From Brachybacterium saurashtrense (GTDB lineage Bacteria; Actinomycetota; Actinomycetes; Actinomycetales; Dermabacteraceae), in contig NZ_CP031356.1 of NCBI RefSeq assembly GCF_003355475.1, positions 62,001 through 126,000 of the forward strand: a stretch of DNA of 64,000 bases, written 5' to 3'. The notes under the pieces are model-generated. The model saw nothing but the letters and a program-made list of their open reading frames with translations, made no database searches and had not been told where the DNA came from. Each line of letters begins with the position of its first letter. Position 1 is the stretch's first letter. Shown piece after piece: positions 15,535-24,899 of this stretch. Position numbers and translations under genes: made by a program.

Positions 15535-17237
15535 TGGCCCGGATCGACGCGGAGCGTTACGCCGCCCTCTACGGCCCCACCGCCGGGGACCAGGTGCGAC
15601 TCGGCGACACCGACCTCTGGATCGAGGTGGAGCGGGACCTCACCGTCGGCGGGGAGGAGGCGGTGTTCGGGGGCGGCAAGTCGATCCGCGAGTCGATGGC
15701 GCAGGGCACCACCACCCGCGCCGAGGGCGCGCTGGACACCGTGATCACCAACGCCGTGGTGCTGGACCACTGGGGCGTGGTGCGGGCGGACGTGGGCCTG
15801 CGCGACGGGCGCATCGTGGCCCTCGGGAAGTCCGGGAACCCCGATGTGCAGGACGGCATCGACCCGGCCCTGCGCATCGGCCCCTCCACCGACGTCATCG
15901 CGGGGGAGGGGCGGATCCTCACCGCCGGCGCCTTCGACACCCACGTGCACCTGCTCTCCCCCTCGCAGATCCATGAGGCCCTCGCCACCGGCACCACCAC
16001 GATCGGCGGCGGCGGGACCGGCCCGTCGGAGGGCTCGCGCGCCACCACCGTCACCCCGGGGGCCTGGCACCTGGGACGCATGCACCAGGCGCTGGACCAC
16101 CTGCCGGTGAACGTGCTGCTGCTGGGCAAGGGCAACACCGTCTCCGCCGCGGCGCTCGCGGAGCAGGCGCTGGCCGGCGCCGCGGGGTACAAGGTCCACG
16201 AGGACTGGGGCGCGACGCCCGCCGCGATCGACGCCTCCCTGCGTGCGGCCGAGGAGCACGGCCTGCAGGTGGCGCTGCACTCCGACTCACTCAACGAGGC
16301 CGGCTTCGTGCAGTCCACGATCCGTGCGATCGACGGCCGCACCCTCCACGCCTTCCACATCGAGGGTGCCGGCGGCGGTCACGCCCCGGACATCCTCGAG
16401 ATCGCCTCGCTCCCGCACGTGCTGCCCGGTTCCACGAACCCCACGCTCCCGCACACCGTGAACACCGTGGCCGAGCATCTCGACATGCTCATGGTGTGCC
16501 ACCACCTCAAGCCCTCGGTCCCCGAGGACCTCGCCTTCGCCGAGTCCCGCATCCGGGCCACGACGATCGCGGCGGAGGACCTCCTGCACGACCTGGGCGC
16601 GCTGTCCATCACCTCCTCGGATGCGCAGGCGATGGGGCGGATCGGCGAGGTGATCACCCGCACCTGGCAGGTCGCGCACGTGATGAAGCATCGCGTGGGG
16701 CCGCTGGGAGGCGGCCTCCCGGCGGACAACGAGCGAGCCCGCCGCTACGTCGCGAAGTACACGATCAACCCGGCGATCGCGCACGGCGTGGACGCGCACA
16801 TCGGCTCCGTGGAGCCGGGCAAGCTCGCGGATCTGGTGCTGTGGGATCCGCGGTTCTTCGGCGCGCGGCCCGAGCTGGTGCTCAAGGGCGGGATGATCGC
16901 CTGGGCCGCGCTGGGGGACCCGAACGCCTCGATCCCCACCCCGCAGCCGGTGCTGCAGCGACCCGCCTTCGGCGACGCGCTCGGCGCGCCGCTGTCGGTC
17001 TCCTTCGTGGCGCCTGCCGCGGTGGAGGACGGCCTGCGCGAGCGCCTGGGTCTCGCCCGCGAGCTGCTGCCCGTGGCGGACACCCGCGGCGTGACCAAGG
17101 CGGATCTCGTCAACAACACCGCCCTGCCACGGATCGACATCCGCCCGGACACCTTCGAGATCAGCATCGACGGCGAGCCCGTGGTGCCGGCCCCCGCCGC
17201 GACGCTCCCGCTGGCCCAGCGGTACCAGCTGTTCTGA
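15534..17237 (+). CDS. ureC: Urease alpha (catalytic) subunit
   Basis: Nickel amidohydrolase of 567 residues that hydrolyses urea to ammonia and carbamate. All active-site elements are present: the metal-binding THVHLLSP, the carbamylated lysine K220 in [10 protein letters not shown], the histidines in [10 protein letters not shown] and [13 protein letters not shown], the flap C322-H323 in MVCHHL, and the nickel-binding aspartate region [13 protein letters not shown]. Some positions are unusual, for example HSDS instead of HTDT and FHIEG instead of FHTEG, in line with the divergent UreB. The start ATG overlaps the ureB stop. The enzyme is judged functional. Confidence 0.96.
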   Translation: MARIDAERYAALYGPTAGDQVRLGDTDLWIEVERDLTVGGEEAVFGGGKSIRESMAQGTTTRAEGALDTVITNAVVLDHWGVVRADVGLRDGRIVALGKSGNPDVQDGIDPALRIGPSTDVIAGEGRILTAGAFDTHVHLLSPSQIHEALATGTTTIGGGGTGPSEGSRATTVTPGAWHLGRMHQALDHLPVNVLLLGKGNTVSAAALAEQALAGAAGYKVHEDWGATPAAIDASLRAAEEHGLQVALHSDSLNEAGFVQSTIRAIDGRTLHAFHIEGAGGGHAPDILEIASLPHVLPGSTNPTLPHTVNTVAEHLDMLMVCHHLKPSVPEDLAFAESRIRATTIAAEDLLHDLGALSITSSDAQAMGRIGEVITRTWQVAHVMKHRVGPLGGGLPADNERARRYVAKYTINPAIAHGVDAHIGSVEPGKLADLVLWDPRFFGARPELVLKGGMIAWAALGDPNASIPTPQPVLQRPAFGDALGAPLSVSFVAPAAVEDGLRERLGLARELLPVADTRGVTKADLVNNTALPRIDIRPDTFEISIDGEPVVPAPAATLPLAQRYQLF

Positions 17238-17242
17238 GCCGG

Positions 17243-17929
17243 ATGCTCACCACCGCCCCCGCGACCCCGCTCGCCTCCACCACGCTGGCCATGCTGCTGG
17301 CGGACTCGCGCCTGCCCGCCGGCGCGCACGTCGCCTCCGGGGCGCTCGAGGCCGCCCTGCGCGACGGCCTCGATCCTGCCGCCACCGGCGACTACCTGGC
17401 CGGCCGCATGGCCACCGTGGTGCCGGTCGAGGCCGGCACCGCCGTGCTCGCCCGGCACCTGGCGCTGCACGGCGGGGACCTCGAGGCGCTGCGCGAGGAG
17501 TGGGCGGCACGCACCCCCAGCCGTGCCCTGCGCGAGGTCGCCGTCGCGCTCGGCGACGGTCTGCGCCGCCTCGCGCAGACGCTCTGGCCCGCCGCGCTCC
17601 CGCCGCCCCCGCCCGGGACGGGGCCCTGGCCGCGCCCGATCGTGCTGGGCCTGATCGCCGCCTCGGCCGGGCTCGAGGCGGCCGACCTGGTGCGGCTGAT
17701 CGCCTACGACGACGCGCAGACGGTCGCCGCCGCACTGCTCAAGCTCGAGCCCGGCGACCCCCGCGAGGCGGCGGCGCTGGTGCTCGAGGCCTGCGCCCTG
17801 CTGGAACCGCGCGTGGCCGAGCTGGCCGCGCTCACCGACCCGGCGCACATCCCGTGCGCCGGGGCACCCCTGATCGACGGCTGGGCGGAGGCCCAGTCGC
17901 AGCTGCCGAGGAGGCTCTTCCGTGCCTGA
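17243..17929 (+). CDS. ureF: Urease accessory protein UreF
   Basis: Accessory protein of 228 residues, all-helical, that acts with UreD and UreG to insert nickel into the apo-urease. The family opening appears as [22 protein letters not shown] (canonical GGF/Y-S-GLE is here AHVASGALE), and the C-terminal part holds [23 protein letters not shown] proline-rich insert lies near residue 120. The start is five bases after the ureC stop; the 3' end overlaps ureG by eight bases. Confidence 0.9.
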   Translation: MLTTAPATPLASTTLAMLLADSRLPAGAHVASGALEAALRDGLDPAATGDYLAGRMATVVPVEAGTAVLARHLALHGGDLEALREEWAARTPSRALREVAVALGDGLRRLAQTLWPAALPPPPPGTGPWPRPIVLGLIAASAGLEAADLVRLIAYDDAQTVAAALLKLEPGDPREAAALVLEACALLEPRVAELAALTDPAHIPCAGAPLIDGWAEAQSQLPRRLFRA

Positions 17930-18659
17930 GAACACCGCCGCCCACCGCTCCCTGCGCCTCGGGGTCGCCGGACCCGTCGGCACCGGCAAGAGCTCGCTGA
18001 TCGCGACGATCTGCCGGGCGCTCGCCGAGGAGATCCGCCTGGGGGTGATCACCAACGACATCTACACCGACGAGGACGCGCGCTTCCTGCGCTCCGCCGG
18101 AGTGCTGGACCCTGCACGGATCCGCGCCGTGGAGACCGGTGCCTGCCCGCACACGGCGATCCGCGATGACGTCACCGCGAACCTCGCCGCCGTCGAGCAG
18201 CTCGAGGCGGACTTCGACCCGCTGGACGTGGTGCTGGTGGAGTCCGGCGGCGACAACCTCACCGCGACCTTCTCCCCGGCCCTGGTGGACGCGCAGCTGT
18301 TCGTGCTCGACGTGGCCGGCGGCGGGGACGTGGCCCGCAAGGGCGGCCCCGGCATCGGCCGCGCGGACCTGCTGGTCGTCAACAAGGTGGACATCGCCCC
18401 GCACGTGGGTGTGGACGTCGAGCAGATGGTCGCCGACGCCACCGCGGCCCGGGAGGGCCGGGACGTGCTGGCCGTGTCCCGGCACCGGGAGGACACCGTC
18501 TCCGAGCTGCGCGCCTGGGTGCTGGCCGTCCTCGCCGCCCACACCGACGGCCGCCACGTCCCCCAGGATCCGGGCCCGATGGCCCCGCACGTCCACGCCG
18601 ACGGCGAGGAGCACGGGCACCCCCACGCCCACCCGCACGAGCACGCCCCCTCCCGATGA
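17922..18659 (+). CDS. ureG: Urease accessory GTPase UreG with C-terminal His-rich tail
   Basis: SIMIBI-class GTPase of 245 residues that delivers nickel to urease. The P loop is GPVGTGKS (K23), followed by [11 protein letters not shown], the metal-binding CPH motif in [26 protein letters not shown], and NKVD for guanine specificity. Most UreG proteins with a His-rich stretch carry it at the N terminus; here the last 25 residues contain eight or more histidines alternating with acidic and Pro/Ala residues. No ureE gene is present in the cluster, so this tail may store nickel. GTG start, overlapping ureF. Confidence 0.95.
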   Translation: MPENTAAHRSLRLGVAGPVGTGKSSLIATICRALAEEIRLGVITNDIYTDEDARFLRSAGVLDPARIRAVETGACPHTAIRDDVTANLAAVEQLEADFDPLDVVLVESGGDNLTATFSPALVDAQLFVLDVAGGGDVARKGGPGIGRADLLVVNKVDIAPHVGVDVEQMVADATAAREGRDVLAVSRHREDTVSELRAWVLAVLAAHTDGRHVPQDPGPMAPHVHADGEEHGHPHAHPHEHAPSR

Positions 18660-19399
18660 CCAGGATCGCTCTCGCGCCCGTCCCGGGCGGTCCGGTGCGC
18701 GTGACCACCACGCCGGGCCTGCTCCAGGCCCGCACCGTCTCCCGCGGCGCGGACCGGGCCCACGTGGCGCTGGTCGCGGGCGGCGCGATGCTGGTGGGCG
18801 GCGACCGGATCGCGGTCGAGGTGGAGGTGGCCGAGGGCTGCGCCCTCGAGCTCGAGGACGTGGGCGGCACCCTCGCCTACCCGGGCGAGGGGCGGCGCAG
18901 CGCCTTCGACGTGAGGATCCGGCTGGAGCGCGGTGCGCGGCTGATCTGGCGCGCCCATCCGTTCGTCGTCGCGGACGGTGCGGCGGTGGACCGACGTCTC
19001 GAGCTCTCTGTCGCCGAGGGGGCATCGGCGTGCCTGCGCGAGACCCTCGTGCTGGGCCGCACCGGGGAGCGCGGCGGGACGCTGCGCGCCGGACTGCACG
19101 CCCGGACCCCGGCCGCTGCACCGCTGCTGTGCGAGGAGCTCGACCTCGACGGCGCCCGCCCGGTCACCGGGGTGATGGGCGCGCACCGGGTGCTGGACAG
19201 CGTGCTGCTGCTCGGCGCCCGACCCGCCCCCGAGGCCGCCGTGCCGTCGGGCGTGAGCGTGCTCCACCTCCACCGCCGCGGCGCCCTCGCCCGCATCCTC
19301 GCCCACGACGCCCACGCCACCGGGCTCGATCCCCTGATGGAGGAGTGGGCGGCGGGCCTCCGCGTGCCCGATAGCAAAGGTATACGCTTACCCGCATGA
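18656..19399 (+). CDS. ureD: Urease accessory protein UreD/UreH
   Basis: Accessory scaffold of 247 residues, mostly beta strands, that binds apo-urease and UreF. The sequence is divergent but shows the family order: [12 protein letters not shown] near residue 65, [14 protein letters not shown] near 100, and [17 protein letters not shown], which corresponds to the R-E-x-x-x-G-R region. Its ATG overlaps the ureG stop. The last nine codons use rare A/T-rich triplets (AGC AAA GGT ATA CGC TTA), unlike the rest of the gene, because a promoter for the next gene appears to be embedded there. Confidence 0.88.
   Translation: MTRIALAPVPGGPVRVTTTPGLLQARTVSRGADRAHVALVAGGAMLVGGDRIAVEVEVAEGCALELEDVGGTLAYPGEGRRSAFDVRIRLERGARLIWRAHPFVVADGAAVDRRLELSVAEGASACLRETLVLGRTGERGGTLRAGLHARTPAAAPLLCEELDLDGARPVTGVMGAHRVLDSVLLLGARPAPEAAVPSGVSVLHLHRRGALARILAHDAHATGLDPLMEEWAAGLRVPDSKGIRLPA
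19383..19388 (+). promoter_or_regulatory. Leaderless -10 box of the aldo/keto reductase, inside ureD
   Basis: TACGCT is followed by seven bases and then the ATG at 19396. The surrounding 20 bases are the only A/T-rich patch in the urease operon. This would give the reductase its own promoter in addition to read-through from the urease genes. Confidence 0.45.
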
Positions 19400-20283
19400 C
19401 TGCACCCACCCGCCAGATCGGCTCCCTCACCGTCTCCGCCCTGGGCCTCGGCGCCATGCCGCTGTCCATGGGGCGCGGAGAGCCCGCCCCGCACGATCGC
19501 GCGATGGCCACGTTCCACGCCGCCCTCGACGCCGGCATCACCCTGCTCGACACCGCCGACATCTACGCCCCCTCCTGGGACACGATGGGCCACAACGAGA
19601 CGCTCGTCGCGGAGGGCCTGCGCACCTGGGGCGGCGACCGCTCCCAGGTGGTGGTGGCCACCAAGGGCGGCATCACCCGCGCCGAGGGCGAGCAGTGGGG
19701 CCGCGACGGCTCGGCCGGGTACCTCCGCGCGGCGCTGGAGAGGTCGCTGGCGGCCCTGAGGGTGGACGCGATCGACCTCTACTACTGGCACCGCCCGGAC
19801 CGCAGCCTCCGCTACGCCGACGGCGTCGAGGCGCTCGCCGCCCTGCAGCAGGAGGGCCTGATCCGCGAGATCGGCATCTCCAACGCGAACGTGGAGGAGA
19901 TCGACGTGGCCCGGGACGTGCTGGGCGAGGGCGGCCTCGCCGCGGTGCAGAACGAGTTCTCGCCCACCTTCTTCCACACCAGTCGCCGCGAGCTCGCCCA
20001 CTGCGGCGAGCACGGCATCGCGTTCGTGCCGTGGTCGCCGCTGGGCGGCACCGGCGGCGGCGCGGCCGCGGTGGGGGAGCGGTTCGAGAGCATCGCCCGG
20101 ATCGCGCAGGCCCACGGCGTCAGCCCCCAGCAGGTGGTGCTGGCCTGGCAGCTGTCCCTCGGCGAGCACGTGATCCCGATCCCCGGCGCGAGCCGTCCCG
20201 AGTCGATCACCGACTCCGCCGCTGCGATGGCGCTCGAGCTCACGGAGGCCGAGCGCGAGGAGCTCGCCACGCTCATCGCCTGA
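19396..20283 (+). CDS. Aldo/keto reductase
   Basis: NADPH-dependent oxidoreductase of 295 residues with a (beta/alpha)8 barrel. The catalytic set is visible: D and Y in LLDTADIYAPS, K in VVVATKGG, and H in LYYWHRPD. The C-terminal part has the NADP-binding segment IPIPGASRPESITDS. It belongs to the YajO/YdjG-like general AKR group, which reduces aldehydes and ketones. The ATG overlaps the ureD stop (ATGA), yet a separate promoter seems to lie just upstream, so it may not be tied to urea use. Confidence 0.92.
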   Translation: MTAPTRQIGSLTVSALGLGAMPLSMGRGEPAPHDRAMATFHAALDAGITLLDTADIYAPSWDTMGHNETLVAEGLRTWGGDRSQVVVATKGGITRAEGEQWGRDGSAGYLRAALERSLAALRVDAIDLYYWHRPDRSLRYADGVEALAALQQEGLIREIGISNANVEEIDVARDVLGEGGLAAVQNEFSPTFFHTSRRELAHCGEHGIAFVPWSPLGGTGGGAAAVGERFESIARIAQAHGVSPQQVVLAWQLSLGEHVIPIPGASRPESITDSAAAMALELTEAEREELATLIA

Positions 20284-20373
20284 GAGCGGCAGGGTGACCT
20301 GACGGATATCCCCTCGCGTGCGGTCAGCGAGGAGCGTACGGTGGCCCCCGTCCACGGACGGGAAGGAGTCGGC

Positions 20374-20427
20374 ATGCCCACCACGCATGCGGGAAGCGGG
20401 GCGGCCCACGCGGCCTGCTCGGCGTGA
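20374..20427 (+). CDS. Putative 17-codon leader ORF before the FBP gene
   Basis: GGAAGGAG (20361-20368) stands five bases before an ATG that opens a 17-codon frame (MPTTHAGSGAAHAACSA) ending at TGA 20427. A -10 candidate TACGGT is at 20337-20342. Between this frame and the FBP gene at 20515 lies a hairpin (20473-20496). The arrangement looks like a regulatory leader. The 231-base gap has no other sign of a gene. Confidence 0.35.
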   Translation: MPTTHAGSGAAHAACSA

Positions 20428-20472
20428 TCCGGCGCGCCCTCGAGCGCGTCCCCGACGATCACCCCGACTCCA

Positions 20473-20496
20473 GCACGCCCCCGCGCGGGAGCGTGC
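20473..20496 (+). promoter_or_regulatory. Hairpin before the FBP gene ribosome site
   Basis: GCACGC (20473-20478) pairs with GCGTGC (20491-20496), and inside them CCCG/CGGG can pair again. It ends six bases before the GAGAGG ribosome site (20502-20507) of the FBP gene. Confidence 0.4.
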
Positions 20497-20514
20497 CCTC
20501 CGAGAGGACCCCTC

Positions 20515-21012
20515 ATGGACCCCCTGACCGAGGCGCAGATCCGCGCCTGCTTCGTCAACGCCACCAAGGGAGACGCCCAGCGCGCCGCCCTGCCCGATCT
20601 CGACGCCGTGCCCTGGGAGGACATCGACCTCCTGGGCTGGCAGGACGCCCGCAAGCCGCAGCTGCACTACGTGGTGCTGCCCGTGGACGGCGAGACGGTG
20701 GGCCTGCTGCTGCGCGGCACCGGCCGCCCGCCGGAGCGCAAGAACCTCTGCGCCTGGTGCGAGGACGTGGTGGACGGCGTCCGCGCCGCCTCCTTCGTGG
20801 CACCGCTGGCCGGTCCCTCCGGCCGGCGCGGCAACACCAAGGGCACGGCGGTGTGCGCGGACTTCCGCTGCTCGCGCAACGTGCGCCGCGCCCCGGCCGC
20901 GTTCGAGCTGCGCACCGAGGACCCGGCCCTGCTCGCGTACCACCGCGAGCAGCGGATCGCCGGTCTGCGCGAGCGCAGCAGCGGCTTCGCCCGCGCGATC
21001 ATGGCCGGCTGA
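20515..21012 (+). CDS. FBP/FusB-like zinc protein (elongation factor G-binding family)
   Basis: Protein of 165 residues. The N-terminal half is helical, and the C-terminal half has the treble-clef zinc finger typical of the FBP_C domain, with CAWC near residue 79 and CADFRC near 119, and the conserved NTKGTAVCADFRCS region. Relatives of this family include FusB and FusC, which bind elongation factor G and rescue translation blocked by fusidic acid; housekeeping members may help ribosome turnover. No clear operon partner; it converges with the kinase gene. Role in drug resistance is not shown here. Confidence 0.85.
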   Translation: MDPLTEAQIRACFVNATKGDAQRAALPDLDAVPWEDIDLLGWQDARKPQLHYVVLPVDGETVGLLLRGTGRPPERKNLCAWCEDVVDGVRAASFVAPLAGPSGRRGNTKGTAVCADFRCSRNVRRAPAAFELRTEDPALLAYHREQRIAGLRERSSGFARAIMAG

Positions 21013-21020
21013 GCATGCGC

Positions 21021-21043
21021 CGCCCGGGCCCTCAGCCCGGGTG
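21021..21043. terminator. Bidirectional hairpin between convergent genes
   Basis: CCCGGGC (21023-21029) and GCCCGGG (21035-21041), extended by a G-T and a C-G pair, form a 9-bp stem with the loop CCTCA. The stop codon of the minus-strand kinase (21032-21034) sits in the loop, and the FBP stop is eight bases before the stem, so one structure can serve both genes. Confidence 0.55.
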
Positions 21044-21676
21044 CACCACCGCGTCGGCGCGGGAGCGGGTCGCGGCGACCCGGCGGGCATTGCGCTCGTC
21101 GGGCCCCAGCGCCCACTCCCGCGCCCGCGGGGCCGGCTTGCCGAACCGTTCGTGGCGCGCGATCAGGCGCTCGTGCCGCAGCGTCTCCGGCACCTCCACG
21201 AACCAGCACGCGTCCAGCAGCGCCCGCACCCGCGCGAAGGCACCCTCGGTCTCCAGCAGGTAGTTGCCCTCGGTGAGCACCAGCGGCACCCCGGCCGGGA
21301 CCTCCAGCGCGCCGGCGAGCGGCTGCTCGAGCTCCCGCTCGAACATCGGCGCCCACACCGGGCCGTCCCCGGGCAGCTGGGTGCGCAGCCGCTGCAGCAG
21401 CGCCACGTAGCCGTCGGCGTCGAAGGTGTCCACCGCGCCCTTCCGCTCCGCGCGGCCCAGGCGCTCCAGCGCCGCATCCGCCAGGTGGAAGCCGTCCATC
21501 GGCACCCGCACGCAGGAGCCGGCCGGCAGCGAGGCCACCAGGTGCTCGGCCAGGGAGGACTTCCCCGCGCCCGGCGCCCCCGCGAGGCCCAGCAGCCGCC
21601 GCGTGCCCGCCCGTCGCGCCTCGTCCACCAGCACCAGGGCGCGGGCGCCCGCCTCCTCGAGGTCGAGCTCATCCAT
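21032..21676 (-). CDS. P-loop nucleoside/sugar kinase of the uridine kinase-like group
   Basis: Cytosolic kinase of 214 residues. The Walker A motif is GAPGAGKSS (about residues 33-41), followed by VPMDGFHLAD, the substrate-binding segment of the phosphoribulokinase/uridine kinase fold, then KGAVDTFDADGY and LVLTEGNYLL (Walker B region), and the lid helix HERLIARHERFGK. It is similar to YggC/FrcK-type kinases annotated as nucleoside or fructose kinases; the substrate is not certain. The start overlaps the AddA-like stop by eight bases, so it is the third gene of the helicase-nuclease operon. Confidence 0.88.
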   Translation of the reverse strand: MDELDLEEAGARALVLVDEARRAGTRRLLGLAGAPGAGKSSLAEHLVASLPAGSCVRVPMDGFHLADAALERLGRAERKGAVDTFDADGYVALLQRLRTQLPGDGPVWAPMFERELEQPLAGALEVPAGVPLVLTEGNYLLETEGAFARVRALLDACWFVEVPETLRHERLIARHERFGKPAPRAREWALGPDERNARRVAATRSRADAVVHPG

Positions 21677-24600
21677 GCAGCGTCACCTCCACCACCTCGC
21701 CGCGCAGCGGCAGGTGGAGCAGGATCCGGGAGGGGGCCAGGCCGCTCGCGGCGAGCGCCCGGGAGTAGGTGGCCAGCTGGCCCAGGTAGTGCTCGCGCAC
21801 GTGCTCCACCGGGTGCTCTCCCGGGTAGGACTTGTGGTCCACCAGCACGATCTCGCCGCCCGGCAGGCGCAGCAGGGTGTCGATCCAGCCCTCCATCACC
21901 TGGTCCTCCTCGTTCCACCAGGTGAGGGGCTGCTCGGTGAGCAGCTCCGCGCCGGGGAACTCCTCGGCGAGGAACGACGCCCAGGCCGTCCCCGCCTCGA
22001 CCAGCACGGTCGGCTCCACGGTGCGGGAGACCGTCCACCGCTGCACCAGCCGAGCCGCGGCCGCCTCCCGCTGCTCCTCGGTGAGCGCGTCCAGCGGCAG
22101 GGCGAGGTAGGCGTGGATCGCCTCGCCCACCCGCTCCCACTGCGGCCCGCCGCCGGTGACGAGCCGCCGACCGATCGTGCGCGGGGCGTGCACGGTCCCG
22201 AGCGCCTCGTCGGAGGCGACGCCGGAGGCCTGGAAGCGGGCGGCGCGCTGCACGGGGCCCTCGCCCTCCGGGCGCAGCGGCACGTCCGTCGCGGCGAGCG
22301 GATCGGGCACCGCGGGCAGGGACACCACGTCCTGCTCCATGAGCGCGTCGACGTCCACCGCGGTGAGCCGCGCCGGCAGCGGCGCCGCGGCGCCGTCCAC
22401 GCGGAGCGCGCCCTCGCCCCAGGTGAGCAGCGCATCGTCCCCGTCGATCAGGGCGTCGAGCTCGCTGCGCGCCCCGCCCACGGCGAGCACCGCGGTGCTC
22501 GCCGCGCGGGTGAGCGCCACGTACTGCAGCCGCCCGGCCTCCTCGGCCTCCGCCTCCGCGCGCCTGCGGGTGAACGCGGAGTCCTCCAGCAGCGCCGCCA
22601 CCTCCTCCGGGACCGCCAGCTCGGGCCGGAACTGCAGGTCCCGGCCCGCCAGCGGCGCCGTCACGTCGATCTCCTCGGGGGAGCGCACCAGCACGCCCCA
22701 GCGCTGGTCGCGCTCCTTCGCCCGCGCGGAGAGGTGCGTGACCACGTGGTCCCACTCCAGCCCCTTCGCGGCGTGGATGGTGCCCACCCACACCGCCTCC
22801 GGCAGGCCGGAGAGGTCCGGCCCCTCCTCCCAGGCGTCGAGCTCCGCCCGCAGGGCGGTGAGCGTGATCGGGGCGCCCTCGGCGCGCCGCCGCGCGGTGG
22901 TCTCCCGGGCCAGCGCCCGCAGCGCGTCCAGGGAGCGGCGGCGGGCGCCCTGCCCGCTCCAGCGCTTGATCCGCTGGGGCAGGTCGAGCGCGTCGATGAG
23001 CGCGCTGAGCATCTCCTCCGGCGTGTAGGCGATGCAGGCGCGCCGCACCGCGTGCAGCCCCTGCAGGGTCTCGTCCTCCCACCAGCGGGCGTACACGGCG
23101 CGTCGCGCCTCCCTGTCCGGCGCGGCCATCAGCTGCTCGAACCAGGTGCGGTGCGCGGCGTGGTCCTCCAGCAAAGTCACCAGCTCGGTGAGGGCGAGGG
23201 TGTCGGTGGCGTCGAGCGTCACCGCGAGCGCCGCCCGCACCATCTGCGCCTCCCGCGTGGACAGCAGCGCATGGGCCGCCCCGGCGGTGGGCACGCCCCG
23301 GGCCTGCAGCGCGGCGACCACCGCCTGACGCTGGGTGTGGGTGCGCACCAGCACCGCCGTGCTCCCCGGCGTGAAGGCGCCCTCCGCGATCCGCTCCCGG
23401 ATCTGCTCGGCGATCATCGCGGCGTGCTTCTCGGCGGAGACCGCCCGGTTGTCGCCCTTGGTCGCCTCCCACACCTCGAGCGTCCCGCCGGCGGCCCGCT
23501 CCTGCCGCTGCGCGGGGATCGCGAGGGTGATCTGCTCGGCGCCCGTCCCGTCCGGGTCGAACACCCGCGTGAACAGGGCGTTGGTGAACTCCACCAGCTG
23601 TTCCCGGGAGCGCCAGGAGTGGGTGAGGTCCCGGATCTCGCCGGTGCCGAACACGGTGTCCCCGCGGCCCAGCGCCGCGATCACCTTCTGCATCAGCCGC
23701 GGGTCCGCGTCGCGGAACCCGTAGATCGCCTGCTTCGGGTCGCCCACCCAGATCTTGTCCTCGATCAGCCGCGACAGCTCCAGGAACAGGGCGAGCTGCA
23801 CGGGGGAGGTGTCCTGGAACTCGTCGACCGCGAGCAGGCGGAAGCGGGAGGCGACCGAGGCGCGCACCCGCGGCGACTCCTGCAGCAGCCGCAGCGCCCG
23901 CACCTCCTGGTCGATGAAGTCGATCATCCCCAGGTCGCGCTTGTGCTGCTCGTAGGCGTCCAGCGACTCCGCGGCGGTGCCGAGCACCAGCGCGATGAGC
24001 GCGCGGACGTCCTCCTGCCAGGGCCCGCAGGCGGTGAACTGCGCGGCGATCTCCTCGCTCAGCGGGGCGAGCGTGCGCTTCGCGACCGCACCCATCGTCC
24101 CCGCCGCGATCCGGCGCCAGGCCGACCACGGCGCCCGGTCGTGGTCGGCGAGGGTGCGGCGCAGCCGCTGCAGGTCCTCGAGGTCCTTCGCGGTCCTGTT
24201 CAGGCTGCGCGCCGAGATCGGGCCGCCCGCGATCGGCTGCTCGTCGGCCGTGCGGGAGGCGGCCAGCGCGGCGCCCAGCTCCTCCAGCCGCTGGTCCAGC
24301 AGGTGCAGCCAGCGGGGCCGCAGGTCCGGGCCCGGCGCCGGCAGCGCGGCGTCCTCGCGGAACGACTCCCAGGAGGTCTCGCTCGCCGCGCGCAGCTGAG
24401 CGGCGTCGAGCAGGTTGGTGCGGGCCGCGTTCGCGATCGTGCGCACCTGGCCGCGCCAGGAGGGGCGGCGCCGGAAGGAGGTGTCGTCCTCGTCGCCGTC
24501 GTGCTCGGTGCGGGCCAGCAGATCGCTGTGCTCCTCGCCGCGGGCGGCGGCGGTGCGGGCGATCGCGGCGCCGAACGCGGCCTTCTGCGTGGTCTCGTCG

Positions 24601-24899
24601 AGCACGTCCACGGCGGGGGAGAGGCCGGCGTCCATCGCGTAGTCCGTCACCAGGCGCCCGGCCACGGAGTTCACGGTGCCGATCACCGCGGAGTCGATGC
24701 CGCGGGCCTGCGTCACCTGCGCGCCGTCCAGCAGCGTGGAGCGCACCCGCGCGGTGAGCTCCTCCGCGGCCTTCACCGTGAAGGTGGTGGCGATGACCTC
24801 GGAGGGGTCCAGGCCCCCGCCGATCAGGGCGGCCAGGCGCTGGGTGAGCGCGTACGTCTTGCCGGAGCCGGCCGAGGCGTTGATCAGGGTGAACGTCAT
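21669..24899 (-). CDS. addA: AddA-like UvrD-family helicase with C-terminal RecB-type nuclease domain
   Basis: DNA motor of 1076 residues. Superfamily 1A motifs are complete: Walker A NASAGSGKTYAL near residue 8, DEFQDT and GDPKQAIYGFR, the motif IV region THSWRS, GTIHAAKGLEWDHVV, and QYVALTRA. The C-terminal 200 residues carry a PD-(D/E)XK nuclease with GWIDTLLRLPGGEIVLVDHKSY and the QLATYSRAL helix. Together with the upstream AddB-like protein it should process double-strand DNA ends for recombination and destroy foreign linear DNA. The start overlaps the upstream stop (ATGA). Actinobacteria usually use AdnAB, so this AddAB-type pair is notable. Confidence 0.88.
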   Translation of the reverse strand: MTFTLINASAGSGKTYALTQRLAALIGGGLDPSEVIATTFTVKAAEELTARVRSTLLDGAQVTQARGIDSAVIGTVNSVAGRLVTDYAMDAGLSPAVDVLDETTQKAAFGAAIARTAAARGEEHSDLLARTEHDGDEDDTSFRRRPSWRGQVRTIANAARTNLLDAAQLRAASETSWESFREDAALPAPGPDLRPRWLHLLDQRLEELGAALAASRTADEQPIAGGPISARSLNRTAKDLEDLQRLRRTLADHDRAPWSAWRRIAAGTMGAVAKRTLAPLSEEIAAQFTACGPWQEDVRALIALVLGTAAESLDAYEQHKRDLGMIDFIDQEVRALRLLQESPRVRASVASRFRLLAVDEFQDTSPVQLALFLELSRLIEDKIWVGDPKQAIYGFRDADPRLMQKVIAALGRGDTVFGTGEIRDLTHSWRSREQLVEFTNALFTRVFDPDGTGAEQITLAIPAQRQERAAGGTLEVWEATKGDNRAVSAEKHAAMIAEQIRERIAEGAFTPGSTAVLVRTHTQRQAVVAALQARGVPTAGAAHALLSTREAQMVRAALAVTLDATDTLALTELVTLLEDHAAHRTWFEQLMAAPDREARRAVYARWWEDETLQGLHAVRRACIAYTPEEMLSALIDALDLPQRIKRWSGQGARRRSLDALRALARETTARRRAEGAPITLTALRAELDAWEEGPDLSGLPEAVWVGTIHAAKGLEWDHVVTHLSARAKERDQRWGVLVRSPEEIDVTAPLAGRDLQFRPELAVPEEVAALLEDSAFTRRRAEAEAEEAGRLQYVALTRAASTAVLAVGGARSELDALIDGDDALLTWGEGALRVDGAAAPLPARLTAVDVDALMEQDVVSLPAVPDPLAATDVPLRPEGEGPVQRAARFQASGVASDEALGTVHAPRTIGRRLVTGGGPQWERVGEAIHAYLALPLDALTEEQREAAAARLVQRWTVSRTVEPTVLVEAGTAWASFLAEEFPGAELLTEQPLTWWNEEDQVMEGWIDTLLRLPGGEIVLVDHKSYPGEHPVEHVREHYLGQLATYSRALAASGLAPSRILLHLPLRGEVVEVTLHG

